Below are positions 31,282 to 43,256 of a DNA stretch of 64,000 nucleotides, piece after piece. Below the pieces are notes generated by a model, which saw only the letters and a program-made list of their open reading frames with translations, was not told where the DNA came from and made no database searches. Source of the DNA: Pectobacterium sp. A5351. GTDB lineage: Bacteria > Pseudomonadota > Gammaproteobacteria > Enterobacterales > Enterobacteriaceae. The position numbers and the translations under genes are program-made. The stretch spans positions 2,480,001 through 2,544,000 of the forward strand of contig NZ_CP116477.1 in assembly GCF_028335745.1 (NCBI RefSeq), read 5' to 3'. Each line of letters begins with the position of its first letter. Position 1 is the first letter of the stretch.

Positions 31282-31310
31282 AATAGCCCTTTATCTTAAA
31301 GGGCTATTTT
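31282..31310 (+). terminator. ycaO terminator
   Basis: AATAGCCCTTT (31282-31292) and AAAGGGCTATT (31298-31308) form an 11-bp stem followed by TTATT, 80 bases after the ycaO stop. Confidence 0.88.
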
Positions 31311-31576
31311 ATTATCTACAGGGCAATATTTATTATTCGTAATGCATAATCAGAACATTGTTATTGAATGGTGAATTTTTAATTAAATTACGTCGTCAAG
31401 GTGGTACTGAAACTCTACAAAACATGATTTTCATTAACGCTAAATCGGTAGGTTTAACCTATCTCATTCAACTCTTTTTGTAAAATTTAAAATATTTTTT
31501 TATAATAATATTCAATCAGTTAAGTGTTAAACCCGTGCTTTCCACCCACTTCACCACCCTGTTAATTTCTTGCAAT

Positions 31577-31618
31577 ATGATCCACGTCAAATTTTACCGT
31601 ATACTGCTTTGTTAGTAT
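31577..31618 (+). promoter_or_regulatory. FNR-type promoter of focA-pflB
   Basis: ATGAT-CCAC-GTCAA (31577-31590) matches the FNR half-sites TTGAT/ATCAA at 8 of 10 positions. A -10-like TAGTAT lies at 31613-31618, which puts the site near -41.5, the class II activation position. This fits the known anaerobic control of the operon. Confidence 0.65.
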
Positions 31619-31651
31619 CTCAATGCTGATAATTTTTAAGAGAGAGTTAGT

Positions 31652-32512
31652 GTGAAAGCTGACAACCCCTTTACTCTATTACTCCCGGCTGCAATGGCAA
31701 AAGTTGCTGAAGACGCCGGAGTTTATAAAGCGACCAAACAACCGTGTACAACGTTTTATTTGGCGATAACCGCGGGTGTATTTATTTCGATCGCCTTTGT
31801 CTTTTATATTACCGCCACCACAGGAACCTCAACGATTCCTTTCGGTATCGCGAAACTGATCGGTGGTATTTGTTTCTCCCTTGGTCTCATGTTGGTTGTC
31901 GTCTGCGGTGCGGACTTGTTCACCTCAACCGTTCTCATCGTGATTGCCAAGGCCAGTGGGCGTATTACCTGGAAGCAACTAGCCTATAATTGGGCAAATG
32001 TCTATGTCGGCAACCTGATTGGCGCACTTTTCTTCGTTGGGCTTATCTGGTTCTCGGGAGAGCACATGGTCGCAAACGGCGCGTGGGGCCTCAATGTCCT
32101 GCAAACGGCAGAACACAAGCTGGAACACACATTTGTCGAAGCACTGTGTCTGGGGATTCTGGCTAATCTGATGGTATGTCTGGCCGTGTGGATGAGCTAT
32201 TCCGGCCGTACGCTTACCGACAAAATGTTTGCCATGATTCTGCCTGTCGCCATGTTCGTTGCCAGCGGCTTTGAGCACAGTATCGCTAACATGTTCATGA
32301 TTCCCATGGGCATCGTCATCAAAAACTTTGCGGGACCGGAATTCTGGAATGCGATTGGAATGGTACCGTCTCAATTTGAACATTTAACCGTTAGTAACTT
32401 CATTATTGATAACCTGATTCCTGTGACGCTGGGGAACATCATCGGCGGTGGTGTCCTGGTCGGTTTAACATATTGGGTAATTTATTTGCGCGGTGGAGAC
32501 AAGCACCACTGA
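31652..32512 (+). CDS. focA: Formate channel FocA
   Basis: 286 aa from a GTG (as in E. coli) with AGAGAGAG upstream. An inner-membrane pentameric formate channel of the FNT family, with six membrane segments per subunit. Signatures: GADLFTSTVLIVIAKASGRI, GFEHSIANMFMIPMG (pore histidine region) and VTLGNIIGGGVLVGL. It passes formate made by PflB in and out of the cell. pflB follows after 57 bases. Confidence 0.97.
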   Translation: MKADNPFTLLLPAAMAKVAEDAGVYKATKQPCTTFYLAITAGVFISIAFVFYITATTGTSTIPFGIAKLIGGICFSLGLMLVVVCGADLFTSTVLIVIAKASGRITWKQLAYNWANVYVGNLIGALFFVGLIWFSGEHMVANGAWGLNVLQTAEHKLEHTFVEALCLGILANLMVCLAVWMSYSGRTLTDKMFAMILPVAMFVASGFEHSIANMFMIPMGIVIKNFAGPEFWNAIGMVPSQFEHLTVSNFIIDNLIPVTLGNIIGGGVLVGLTYWVIYLRGGDKHH

Positions 32513-32569
32513 GGTGCAATCGGCCGCAACGTCGGGTTTTAAGAAATCCATATCAAAGGTAGGTGTAAA

Positions 32570-34852
<2,283 letters not shown>

Positions 34853-34882
34853 TTTCCATGACTGTCTGAAAAGGCGTAAAAT

Positions 34883-34910
34883 AAAGGCTCCACGTCAGTG
34901 GGGCCTTTTT
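34883..34910 (+). terminator. pflB terminator
   Basis: AAAGGCTCCAC-GTCA-GTGGGGCCTTT with one G-T pair, then TT. It lies 31 bases past the pflB stop and separates it from pflA. Confidence 0.85.
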
Positions 34911-35121
34911 CTCACCCCCGATTGTCGTCCAGCTTGTTAGCCTGTTTTGCCAGCCCGCTATATTGACCTCATTCTGTGGATGGCTCGCAAAACAGATTCG
35001 ACGCAGCATCTGTCACACGGTGTTCTTCTGCCAGCCATCCCTGCCAGATTCACACCTGCTTTCTCATGACTGCGTTCATAAAGACCGCTATTGTTCGGTC
35101 AAATTTGGAGAAAACCTCGCA

Positions 35122-35862
35122 ATGTCAGTAATCGGTCGCATCCACTCCTTTGAATCCTGCGGCACCGTCGATGGCCCAGGTATCCGTTTCATCATCTTCT
35201 TCCAGGGCTGTCTGATGCGCTGCCTGTATTGCCATAACCGAGATACCTGGGATACGCACGGCGGCAAGGAAGTGACGGTGGAAGAACTCATGAAAGAAGT
35301 CGTGACCTACCGCCACTTTATGAATGCATCCGGCGGCGGCGTAACGGCATCCGGCGGTGAGGCTATTCTCCAGGCTGAGTTTGTTCGCGACTGGTTCCGC
35401 GCGTGCAAGGCAGAAGGCATCAATACCTGTCTGGATACCAACGGGTTTGTTCGCCGCTATGACCCGGTCATTGACGAGCTACTGGACGTCAGCGATTTAG
35501 TGATGCTCGATCTGAAGCAAATGAACGACGATATACATCAGAATTTAGTGGGCGTATCGAACCACCGTACCCTGGATTTCGCTCGCTATCTGGCAAAACG
35601 CAACCAGCGTACCTGGATACGTTACGTGGTCGTCCCCGGCTGGTCTGATGATGATGCGTCTGCGCACAAGCTGGGTGAGTTCACCAAGGATATGACGAAC
35701 ATCGAGAAAATTGAGCTTCTTCCTTATCATGAACTTGGCAAACACAAGTGGATTGCGATGGGTGAAGAGTACAAATTAGACGGTGTTAAACCACCGAAGG
35801 CCGATACCATGGATCGTATTAAGTCGATTCTTGAAAGCTACGGTCACAAGGTCATGTACTAA
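35122..35862 (+). CDS. pflA: Pyruvate formate-lyase activating enzyme
   Basis: 246 aa from the ATG at 35122, the start that matches E. coli ([20 protein letters not shown]). Upstream extension to 34963 runs through non-conserved sequence. A radical SAM enzyme: the 4Fe-4S cluster motif is CLMRCLYC. It makes the glycyl radical on PflB. The SAM-binding GGEAILQ and GYGHKVMY-like tail are present. The GGAG site is somewhat distant (about 11 bases). Confidence 0.96.
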   Translation: MSVIGRIHSFESCGTVDGPGIRFIIFFQGCLMRCLYCHNRDTWDTHGGKEVTVEELMKEVVTYRHFMNASGGGVTASGGEAILQAEFVRDWFRACKAEGINTCLDTNGFVRRYDPVIDELLDVSDLVMLDLKQMNDDIHQNLVGVSNHRTLDFARYLAKRNQRTWIRYVVVPGWSDDDASAHKLGEFTKDMTNIEKIELLPYHELGKHKWIAMGEEYKLDGVKPPKADTMDRIKSILESYGHKVMY

Positions 35863-35880
35863 TCTCTGACATTTCCTGAA

Positions 35881-35909
35881 AAAATAGCGCGCTCATGGCG
35901 CGCTATTTT
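35881..35909. terminator. Bidirectional terminator, pflA / hydantoinase
   Basis: AAAATAGCGCGC (35881-35892) and GCGCGCTATTTT (35898-35909) form a perfect 12-bp stem with a 5-base loop. It has A and T runs on both sides, serving both convergent genes. Confidence 0.92.
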
Positions 35910-35950
35910 CATTGTAGCGAAGAGATATCCATACATCATTAAGTGCAGCG

Positions 35951-37519
35951 CTAAGCCAGATTTCCTGCTGCCTTGATTTTCACCTGTACCGCATTCCCCG
36001 GTAAATAAGCCAACGGAATTTCCTGGTAGTCGATGATTTCAACGCTGCCCGGCATCGCTCCCGTCTCTTCTGCCAGACAAACGGTTTGCAGTAGCAGCTC
36101 GCTTTTTATCTTTTCACGATCGTTATCCGGCATTTTCACCACGCGTTCAATCTGTGAACCGACCTTCCCTAACGCTACACCAACCGCATTTGCCGCATCA
36201 AAATTCTGCGGGCGCACAATCTGACTGATTCCCGATAAAACATCAGGCAGTAAAATACTGCCGCCACCAACAAGCACAGCGGGAATAGCCGCACTTGACG
36301 ATTTGATCCGATCGATGGCACTTTCCACTTTATCAATCATCTGACGATAAACCTGCTGGCAAAATACGTTACCCAGCTCGGGCAACGGACGAGGAAGACC
36401 AGATGTCCACCGCTCAGGGTGGAGTTGCAGCATGATATCGCTGAGCGTTAACGTCTCCCCGCCAAAGCTGACGCCCTGTTCAAGCAGGCGATAGCCGACG
36501 CTATCAGGTCCAAGAGTGAGCTTTCCATCCGGAGACTGCCGCACGCAGGTTCCACCGCCAATGCCGATAGAAATAATATCCGGCATTCTGAAATTCGTTC
36601 GCACATCGCCCACTTCAACAGCGATGGCCGATTCACGTGGGAAGCCGTTCACCAACACGCCAATGTCTGTCGTCGTGCCGCCAACATCGATGATCAGTGC
36701 ATTATCCAGTCCAGAAAGGTGGCACGCTCCACGAATCGAGTTCGTTAGCCCGCAGGCCATCGTCAGAATGGGGTATTGCTTCACCATACTTTCGGACATC
36801 AATGTACCGTCGTTTTGCCCGAAGAACGGCGTAGCCTTAATACCGTGTCGGATTAGCGCTTGCGTAAAACCGCTAACAAAGCGGTTGGCAGTGCTTTGTA
36901 ACGATGCATTCAGGATGGTTGCGTTTTCCCTTTCCAGTAGTCCCGTGCTGCCGATCCGGTGGGATAACGACAGGGAGACTTCAGGTAATGCTGCATTCAC
37001 CCATTGAGCAACCTGCATCTCCTGTTCATTATTAACGGGAGAAAATACGCCGCAAATCGCCACGCTATCCACATGACCGCGCATCCTGTCACAGGCCGCC
37101 AAGACCTCATCTCGCACTACGGGATGAATCTCGCGGCCATCAAATTCATAGCCGCCATGAATTTGGTAGAAATGCTCGCCTAATGTCCTTTGCCACTCGT
37201 CATCCCAGCCAAATAGCGGCGGGACGCTATCGCTGCTTGGCAGGCTCAGGCGTAATAATCCAACGCGATCCAGCCCTTTCCGCTCAACAATCGCATTGGT
37301 ACATTGCGTTGTGCCCAACATCGCATAGCGAATATGTTGTGGCTCAATACCTGACTGTGTCAGAACGTCTGCAATAACTCGTTCGATGCCGCTATAAATA
37401 TTCAGGCTGGTAGGAAATTTGGCCGTCGCAATACAGCGCAGATCTGCATCTAAAATTGCCGCATCCGTGTTGGTGCCGCCGACATCAATCCCGAGTCGGT
37501 AATCATTTTTATGTAACAT
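35951..37519 (-). CDS. Hydantoinase/oxoprolinase family protein (HyuA-type)
   Basis: 522 aa from the ATG at 37519, which has GAGG eight bases upstream. The longer frame to 37543 overlaps the preceding gene. Two actin-like ATP-binding motifs typical of HyuA are seen: RLGIDVGGTNTDAAILD at the N terminus and ALIIDVGGTTTDIGVLVNG near residue 285, then ISIGIGGGTCVRQ. Family members hydrolyse hydantoin or oxoproline-like cyclic amides, with ATP in many cases. There is no HyuB partner. Instead a DUF917 protein lies 10 bases upstream and an NCS1 permease before that, arguing for a transported cyclic substrate. Confidence 0.85.
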   Translation of the reverse strand: MLHKNDYRLGIDVGGTNTDAAILDADLRCIATAKFPTSLNIYSGIERVIADVLTQSGIEPQHIRYAMLGTTQCTNAIVERKGLDRVGLLRLSLPSSDSVPPLFGWDDEWQRTLGEHFYQIHGGYEFDGREIHPVVRDEVLAACDRMRGHVDSVAICGVFSPVNNEQEMQVAQWVNAALPEVSLSLSHRIGSTGLLERENATILNASLQSTANRFVSGFTQALIRHGIKATPFFGQNDGTLMSESMVKQYPILTMACGLTNSIRGACHLSGLDNALIIDVGGTTTDIGVLVNGFPRESAIAVEVGDVRTNFRMPDIISIGIGGGTCVRQSPDGKLTLGPDSVGYRLLEQGVSFGGETLTLSDIMLQLHPERWTSGLPRPLPELGNVFCQQVYRQMIDKVESAIDRIKSSSAAIPAVLVGGGSILLPDVLSGISQIVRPQNFDAANAVGVALGKVGSQIERVVKMPDNDREKIKSELLLQTVCLAEETGAMPGSVEIIDYQEIPLAYLPGNAVQVKIKAAGNLA

Positions 37520-37529
37520 CGGGAAAGCC

Positions 37530-38639
37530 TCAGCGATTTGCAAGCTGTTCTATCGGCACATACTGCACCGGATAACCGAAATACTCCGGCCCCGCAACAT
37601 CAATCCCTTTTGGCGTTCGCCACTTTTCATTACACGGATAGGCAATGACATCAACTCGCTGCCCATAACGTAAATGTTCCGTAATAATTGGACGTCCGGT
37701 TTCACTGTCTACGATGGAGATTAAATCAGGCACAACAGCCAGCAGATTATCCTGCCTAGGATCTGTCACCTGTGAGGAGCGATAAGCGAGTAATAGTTCA
37801 TTCTGGAAAAGCACCGTAAACGACTCACCCTTGTCGTTCCCCATGCCATCCAACATGACTTTGCCCCGGGCAAGCCCTCCTATGGTACGGCGGTCGACAT
37901 CAACAACCTTGCCAGATGCAATGACGTGACCACTAAGTATGGTAAGCAAAGATTGCACGGGATGACTTCCCGACTGATGAGCCTGACGCAGTGTCTTTCC
38001 AATATCCTGCGCCAGCGTGAGCGTACCTTTGATTGCACTGCGCTTAAGTTGACTACCGCGCAATGGGTAATCACACATGGCACATGCCGCCCCCATTTGT
38101 TCTGCAATCACCCTGGCCAAACGCTCGGACCACATACCATCAATAGGGTTTAAGGTAACTGTATTTCCCTTTTCATCAGCTAACGTATTGGGTGCAGAAG
38201 GTAAATCATCAAGAAAAAAAGTCACCATCTGTGCTTCGGGAAAGGCCCTCCCCATCGCGTCACAATCGACGACAGGTAACCCTTTCGCAGCCGCAACGAC
38301 AAACGGTATAAGCGAATTCATTCCGCCGACTTCGATTGGAAACGTTGCTGTGATAGGCCGCTCAAGCGCCTTTTCCATCGCATCAAATGCCCGAACAAAC
38401 TGGCCCGCTGACATAATTTTTTCAACAACTACCGTCGTTGCGCCAATCATGCTGCAAGGCACAAACACATCATCATCTTTAATTTCATCTAAATCGAATA
38501 TAGTCACTTCGGCTGCATTTTTTAATGCATGTTTTGCCATCAAAGAGCCTACATACGGATCGCCGCCGCCCCCTGTACCAAGAACAGCAGCCCCTAGTGC
38601 TATATCATCGATTATTTGTGTATTAATAGAACGAGACAT
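37530..38639 (-). CDS. DUF917 family protein
   Basis: 369 aa. Glycine-rich N terminus (GAAVLGTGGGGDPYVGSLMA) followed by FDLDEIKDDDVFVPCSMIGA, FPIEVGGMNSLIPF, PVVDCDAMGRAFPE and TIGGLARGKVML. These are the conserved blocks of DUF917 (PF06032). One characterised member desulfurises a thiohydantoin in bacterial ergothioneine breakdown. Most members are unassigned and often sit beside HyuA-type genes, as here. The role is inferred to be processing of a (thio)hydantoin-like ring before the hydantoinase acts. Confidence 0.82.
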   Translation of the reverse strand: MSRSINTQIIDDIALGAAVLGTGGGGDPYVGSLMAKHALKNAAEVTIFDLDEIKDDDVFVPCSMIGATTVVVEKIMSAGQFVRAFDAMEKALERPITATFPIEVGGMNSLIPFVVAAAKGLPVVDCDAMGRAFPEAQMVTFFLDDLPSAPNTLADEKGNTVTLNPIDGMWSERLARVIAEQMGAACAMCDYPLRGSQLKRSAIKGTLTLAQDIGKTLRQAHQSGSHPVQSLLTILSGHVIASGKVVDVDRRTIGGLARGKVMLDGMGNDKGESFTVLFQNELLLAYRSSQVTDPRQDNLLAVVPDLISIVDSETGRPIITEHLRYGQRVDVIAYPCNEKWRTPKGIDVAGPEYFGYPVQYVPIEQLANR

Positions 38640-38676
38640 ACTCTACCCAAGATCTCATGTTATCTGCGTAACACGT

Positions 38677-39981
38677 TTAATCTGCCAATTTAGGGAAAAA
38701 TTTATGTATACCGATATAAACCGCCATACTCACCATTACGCCATCCAGAGCAGAGATCGAGCTTATCGTAAATAAGTCAAAAAAATCAGGGGAGGTTAAT
38801 AGGCTCACAATACTACCGAGAAACCAAGATATAGCCGCCGCAACATTCAAGAATGAAGCCTCTGATATACTTTCCTGCAAACGTGAAGATTTAATAAAAT
38901 AATATTCGACGAGATAAACACCCGCGATAGGGGAAATCAGGACACCAAGCAGTGACAAGAATTGAGTAAAATTATTAATCATACCGTTGTAAGCTAACAG
39001 CAACCCGGCAATAGCCATTAGTACAACCAATACTGGTCGCGATAGCGCTCGAATAACAACGGATAGGCCCAGTGATGCAGAAACAAGGTTGGTACTATTG
39101 GTTGTCCATTGGGCAAAAATAAGCACCACAATAGCAGACATACCCAAACCAATACTGAAAAAGACCTCAACTAAATCTTCTGTCCCGACCAGATGAGTCA
39201 GAGTGAGTGCCACTACTATCGTTGAGCTATTACCCAAAAAGAACCCCAATCCTGCACCGAGAAGCGCGTCTTTACGCGTTTTTGCATAGCGCGCAATATC
39301 CGGTGACATCACGGCAGAGACTATCCAGATAGAAACAACATAAGAGATCGCGCTTCCTATACTAATTGGCGCTTTAATTATTGGAAGAGGTATTTCAGGG
39401 TGGGTATTCGCTGCTAAAATCAGGCCTGTAATGATCAATACCAGCATTAATGGCACGCTGAATACACTCAGTTTGCCTAATGCCCTGACACCCCAGATAG
39501 CAGTAGAGGTCATCAGCACCATACCGAAAACTAAAATAAGAAAACGATCTGGTTCAAATTGATAATGGAGGAGCGCCTTTTGCAGCATCACACCAAAAAA
39601 ATCCAGTTGAAAAGCAAACCACCCAATCAATGATACCGCAGAGAAAATACCGATGATCTTTCCACCAAGACGCCCAAAAACGGAAATACTGAGTAGCGTT
39701 GTTGATAGCCCACAGCCATAACCGACGTTAGCACATAATGCTGCCAACACGCCTAAAAAAGCAGAACCAATAAGCGTGGCACTAACAGCCTGAGAAAAAG
39801 GCAACCCACCGCTTAAGAAAGCACCAAGAAATAGACCTGAGATGTCAATTCCCATTGCCAACCATATTAACGCGATAACATACCAGCTTTTTCTAGCTTC
39901 AGTCGGTACAGATTCGTATTCGTAATCATAGATTTGCCGTCCCTGTTGTTCTTTTTCAGGTACAGCTTTCCCTTGAGTCAT
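38677..39981 (-). CDS. NCS1-family (CodB-like) nucleobase/hydantoin permease
   Basis: 434 aa with about twelve hydrophobic segments. The N-terminal EYESVPTEARKSWYVIALIW and AMGIDISGLFLGAFLSGGLPF, then WIVSAVMSPDIARYAKTRKD and IFAQWTTNSTNLVSASLGL, are typical of cytosine/purine/allantoin/hydantoin transporters. First gene of the leftward cluster, 37 bases before DUF917. It most likely imports the substrate of the two downstream enzymes. Regulation is expected from the divergent LysR protein. Confidence 0.85.
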   Translation of the reverse strand: MTQGKAVPEKEQQGRQIYDYEYESVPTEARKSWYVIALIWLAMGIDISGLFLGAFLSGGLPFSQAVSATLIGSAFLGVLAALCANVGYGCGLSTTLLSISVFGRLGGKIIGIFSAVSLIGWFAFQLDFFGVMLQKALLHYQFEPDRFLILVFGMVLMTSTAIWGVRALGKLSVFSVPLMLVLIITGLILAANTHPEIPLPIIKAPISIGSAISYVVSIWIVSAVMSPDIARYAKTRKDALLGAGLGFFLGNSSTIVVALTLTHLVGTEDLVEVFFSIGLGMSAIVVLIFAQWTTNSTNLVSASLGLSVVIRALSRPVLVVLMAIAGLLLAYNGMINNFTQFLSLLGVLISPIAGVYLVEYYFIKSSRLQESISEASFLNVAAAISWFLGSIVSLLTSPDFFDLFTISSISALDGVMVSMAVYIGIHKFFPKLAD

Positions 39982-40059
39982 ATTCCCTCCATTAAATAAG
40001 CGGCAAATAATTATTGTATCGTTGTGATATTTTATAGAGGTTGCCTGACGGCGTATAGA

Positions 40060-40175
40060 ACAATGGTGTCGTCAGCAAGCTAACAACACCATTGTGCTTA
40101 TGAGAGACCCTGATGTGACGCATAAAACCACACTTTTCGTGGCAACCACATCAGCGATGTGGTGTGGCAACACCA
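40060..40175. promoter_or_regulatory. Repeated TGGTGT/ACACCA dyads between permease and LysR gene
   Basis: ACAATGGTGT (40060-40069) and ACACCATTGT (40086-40095) are perfect 10-bp inverted arms 16 bases apart. TGGTGT-GGCA-ACACCA lies at 40160-40175, and CCACATC-AGC-GATGTGG at 40146-40162. The shared TGGTGT half-site in a divergent intergenic region suggests binding sites for the adjacent LysR regulator. Confidence 0.6.
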
Positions 40176-40254
40176 TAAATGGGTTTCATATCGATTAATA
40201 CAGATATATTTTGATGTTAACATTCAGATATGTAATGTATGCGAAGGAAATGCT

Positions 40255-41196
40255 ATGCGCTTAGATAAACTGGAGATCCGCTGGTTAAAACTTTTTTGTA
40301 AAATCGTTGAAAAACAAGGAATTACTAACGCACAAGATACAACAGGCTTGAGCCAACCCGTACTGAGCCACTACCTGTCTCGCCTTGAGGATACGCTCGG
40401 GTTAGTCCTGTGCGAACGTGGACGCGGGGGTTTTGCCCTGACAACCGAAGGGGAAGTGGTCTATCAGGAAGCTAAATCTGTCATTGCTACGTTGGACGAT
40501 TTTGCTAATCGATTGGCAAGTATAAAACATCAACTTATTGGTAAAGCTCGGATTGGTTGTCTGGATAATACCGTCACTCACCCAGATAAAGTGATTTCTA
40601 ATGCTATTGGAAAATTGTATGAGCAGAGCCCTGACGTTGCTGTTGAACTAGAAATTGGCGATTACACACCGCTCATGGAGCGTCTAAAAAATGGTCACAT
40701 AGACATTATCCTGAGCGTTTTGCCGGACGATGTTCCAACAGAAATCTATTTTCAACCTGTTTTCGTTGAAAATAGTTATTTTTATTCTGTTTCAGAAAAT
40801 GCAGCGAGGATAAAAAAAGAGTGGCAGGACGGAACACTTAACCCCAATAGATTACTCATTGGTGGTCATGCACTACACGAAATTAGCAAACAGCTAGGGC
40901 CAGTGGCAAAGAAAGGTCTGCAAAATACAGCCTGGAATTTGGAAAGTAGCTTGCTGCTTTTATTAGCTGGGACGCATGTTGGCTTTCTTCCCGATCACTA
41001 CGCAGAAAAATGGGTTGAGAAAGGACAACTTACCGCGATTGCACCAGAGAAACTGGAGCTAACCAGCATATTTTATCTGGTGCGAAACGCAAAACAGCGC
41101 CTTAGCCCGGTGGCTGAAGCGCTGTGGAATAACATGGTCGAAGCAGGACAAAGCTCGTTGGCCAGTCTCGATACCGCTAGCTCAAGCAGCAGCTAA
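40255..41196 (+). CDS. LysR-family transcriptional regulator
   Basis: 313 aa from the ATG at 40255 with GAAGGAAA upstream. The frame opens at 40159 but that part is in the operator region. The N-terminal winged HTH ([20 protein letters not shown], then [19 protein letters not shown]) is followed by a substrate-binding domain (about 90-300). Divergent from the permease-DUF917-hydantoinase genes with symmetric dyads between, so it probably controls them in response to their substrate. The C terminus has an odd low-complexity [13 protein letters not shown] tail that overlaps the convergent ycaD end by 15 bases. Confidence 0.85.
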   Translation: MRLDKLEIRWLKLFCKIVEKQGITNAQDTTGLSQPVLSHYLSRLEDTLGLVLCERGRGGFALTTEGEVVYQEAKSVIATLDDFANRLASIKHQLIGKARIGCLDNTVTHPDKVISNAIGKLYEQSPDVAVELEIGDYTPLMERLKNGHIDIILSVLPDDVPTEIYFQPVFVENSYFYSVSENAARIKKEWQDGTLNPNRLLIGGHALHEISKQLGPVAKKGLQNTAWNLESSLLLLLAGTHVGFLPDHYAEKWVEKGQLTAIAPEKLELTSIFYLVRNAKQRLSPVAEALWNNMVEAGQSSLASLDTASSSSS

Positions 41197-42336
41197 CGGA
41201 GTTGGATGATGATCGGCTTTTCTGAGCAACATCATCAGGTAGAGCATGGCAACAGCAGCAATCAGTACAAACAGCAAGCGATCGGAGTAGCTCTGCATCA
41301 ATACCGCAGCAACGCTTGGCCCGCAAAGACTGCCAAGCGTGTAGCTGAGGAGCAAGGCCTGATTCATCGCGACCAGCTCATCAGGGCGTACTTTTTCGCA
41401 TGCCCACGACATGGCAACGGGGTACAGCGTAAACCCTGCGCATCCCAGCAGGAACAGCGACGGCGCCATGGCATAGTGACTGAGGCTTAACATGGCAATA
41501 CAGCCAATAATGACAACAAAGACCAATACCCGCAGAACTAATAGCCGCCCATATCGATCGGCCATACGTCCAATAGGCCATTGACCGATAATCCCAGAGC
41601 TAATCAGCAGTGCCATCCAGTATCCAACCTGCGCATCATTCATTCCCTGATGAGAAAGATACAGCGGCATCAGGCCATACAGCGATCCTAAAATTGCGCC
41701 GGAAATAATACAGCCATGTACGCCTAAACGCGCACTGCGATACGTCAACATTTTCCACAGACTAACAGACTTTTCTTGCTGTTCTGGCGGCGTAGGAAGA
41801 CGAGTAAACAACAGTGGTAATACTGCCAAAATAACTAGTGCGACCATCCACGGCAGCACGTTCAGCAATGCTGTCGGCAATACGCCAAGCAGGAGCTGTC
41901 CAATCACGCTACCGAGGTAATAGGCAATCATATACGCAGCCAGCAGTTGCCCTCGTTGCGTCGGCGTTCCGCTACACAACAAGGCGCTTTCAACCACGAC
42001 CCAGATTAATGCACAGCCGATCCCAGCAAGAAAGCGCCAGAATAGCCAACTGCCAATATCCGTAGAAATACCGAGACCAGCAATCGCGATGCCAAATAAT
42101 AAAGCGGCGAAATAATAGCTGCGGTTAAACCCATAAAGTTTGATTAATTTACCGGCGACTAGCGTTCCAACCAGATTGCCGCCGAAATAGGATGAGCCAA
42201 CGAGGCCAACCTGCCAGACGGGAAGAGATTGATAACTCAGCCAAAGTGGTACCAAAGTATTTAATACCGCGATACAAACTGTCAGCAGCAAGAGTCCGCA
42301 GAGCAATAGCAGCACTGGGCGGGAATAAGCAGACAT
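41182..42336 (-). CDS. ycaD: MFS transporter YcaD
   Basis: 384 aa from the ATG at 42336, aligning with E. coli YcaD ([28 protein letters not shown]). No good ribosome site is seen, and the frame continues up to 42471. Twelve membrane segments; conserved blocks [33 protein letters not shown] and [19 protein letters not shown] (the MFS loop). Substrate unknown. In E. coli it also lies between serS and pflA. Its downstream end overlaps the LysR gene tail by 15 bases in convergent orientation. Confidence 0.9.
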   Translation of the reverse strand: MSAYSRPVLLLLCGLLLLTVCIAVLNTLVPLWLSYQSLPVWQVGLVGSSYFGGNLVGTLVAGKLIKLYGFNRSYYFAALLFGIAIAGLGISTDIGSWLFWRFLAGIGCALIWVVVESALLCSGTPTQRGQLLAAYMIAYYLGSVIGQLLLGVLPTALLNVLPWMVALVILAVLPLLFTRLPTPPEQQEKSVSLWKMLTYRSARLGVHGCIISGAILGSLYGLMPLYLSHQGMNDAQVGYWMALLISSGIIGQWPIGRMADRYGRLLVLRVLVFVVIIGCIAMLSLSHYAMAPSLFLLGCAGFTLYPVAMSWACEKVRPDELVAMNQALLLSYTLGSLCGPSVAAVLMQSYSDRLLFVLIAAVAMLYLMMLLRKADHHPTPLAAA

Positions 42337-42610
42337 AGCGAAGTGGATAACCAAACAACCGGAGAAGAGTGAGCGCATCATGCCACTGCGTATATAAAAG
42401 TCAATCCGGGCAAAAAGTGCTAAAAGTCCTTTCTCAAAAGATGGATTGAAAGAATTCATCAACGCATACAAGGATGCGTTACACTTGAAAACAGGAGCAA
42501 TCTATTTCACTGATTTTAAATCATTTTTAGCTTTAAAATTCAGTCAAACAGGTTGTTTAAAACAAAGAAGCTATTTTTACGATGAAAAAATATTACCGAG
42601 CGCCAGGCGT

Positions 42611-42627
42611 AAAAAAAGCGCCTCTAA
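42611..42627. terminator. Left half of the ycaD/serS terminator, split by the IS
   Basis: AAAAAAGCGCC (42612-42622) is complementary to GGCGCTTTTTT at 44081-44091 on the other side of the insertion. Joined without the IS they form an 11-bp stem with an 8-base loop (TCTAAACG) and A/T runs. This would be the serS terminator on the minus strand. It is now separated by 1447 bp. Confidence 0.8.
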
Positions 42628-42678
42628 TGGACTGCACCCCAAAAGTTGGACACCCAACTGAGTAAGGTGCAGTTTTTT

Positions 42679-43203
42679 ATGGCAAAGCCAAAATATTCCC
42701 TCGAAACCAGATTAGCTGTAGTTAATCACTACCTCGCCGGAAAAGATGGAACACATCGTACAGCTGAACGCTTTGGTGTTGAGAGAACATCAGTGCGACG
42801 CTGGGTAAGAGCCTGGCAACTCCATGGTATTGATGGCATTACCTGGAAAAATGACCGCCATTCTCCGGCGTTCCGGATGACTGTTGTCCAGACTGTTCTC
42901 AATGAAGAACTTTCGATGCGTGAAGCTGCCGCACGGTTTAATATCTCAACTGAAACCGTTGTCCGGCACTGGGTGAATGTATACAAAGACGCAGGTGAGA
43001 AAGGACTTCTGAGCATAAAACCAGGCCGGAGCAAGGACATGACAAAACCCAAAAAAACACCTCCACTTACCGATGCTGCACTGGAAAAGTTATCTCCCGA
43101 AGAACTGCGGGCTGAACTTCGTTACCTGCGCGCAGAGAATGCCTATCTAAAAAAGCTGAAGGCCTTAGTTCAAAGCGAGAAAAGCGGCAGAAAGCCGGAA
43201 TAA
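42679..43203 (+). CDS. IS3-family transposase OrfA
   Basis: 174 aa from the ATG at 42679. It contains two helix-turn-helix units (SLETRLAVVNHYLAG, ERFGVERTSVRRWVRAW and MREAAARFNISTETVVRHWV) that bind the inverted repeats. The C-terminal leucine-zipper-like helix (LSPEELRAELRYLRAENAYL) is for oligomerisation. AAAAAAG at 43149-43155 allows a -1 ribosomal shift into orfB to make the full OrfAB transposase. Confidence 0.94.
   Translation: MAKPKYSLETRLAVVNHYLAGKDGTHRTAERFGVERTSVRRWVRAWQLHGIDGITWKNDRHSPAFRMTVVQTVLNEELSMREAAARFNISTETVVRHWVNVYKDAGEKGLLSIKPGRSKDMTKPKKTPPLTDAALEKLSPEELRAELRYLRAENAYLKKLKALVQSEKSGRKPE
43149..43155 (+). promoter_or_regulatory. Programmed -1 frameshift site (A6G)
   Basis: The heptamer AAAAAAG in orfA, with the -1 frame open from here into orfB (reading KKAEGLSSKREKRQKAG), is the usual IS150-group signal for making OrfAB. 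Confidence 0.85.
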
Positions 43204-43256
43204 TCAGTGAGCTAAGGCTGGAGTATGCGCTCGGTGATCTTCTGCGTGCAGCGGGT

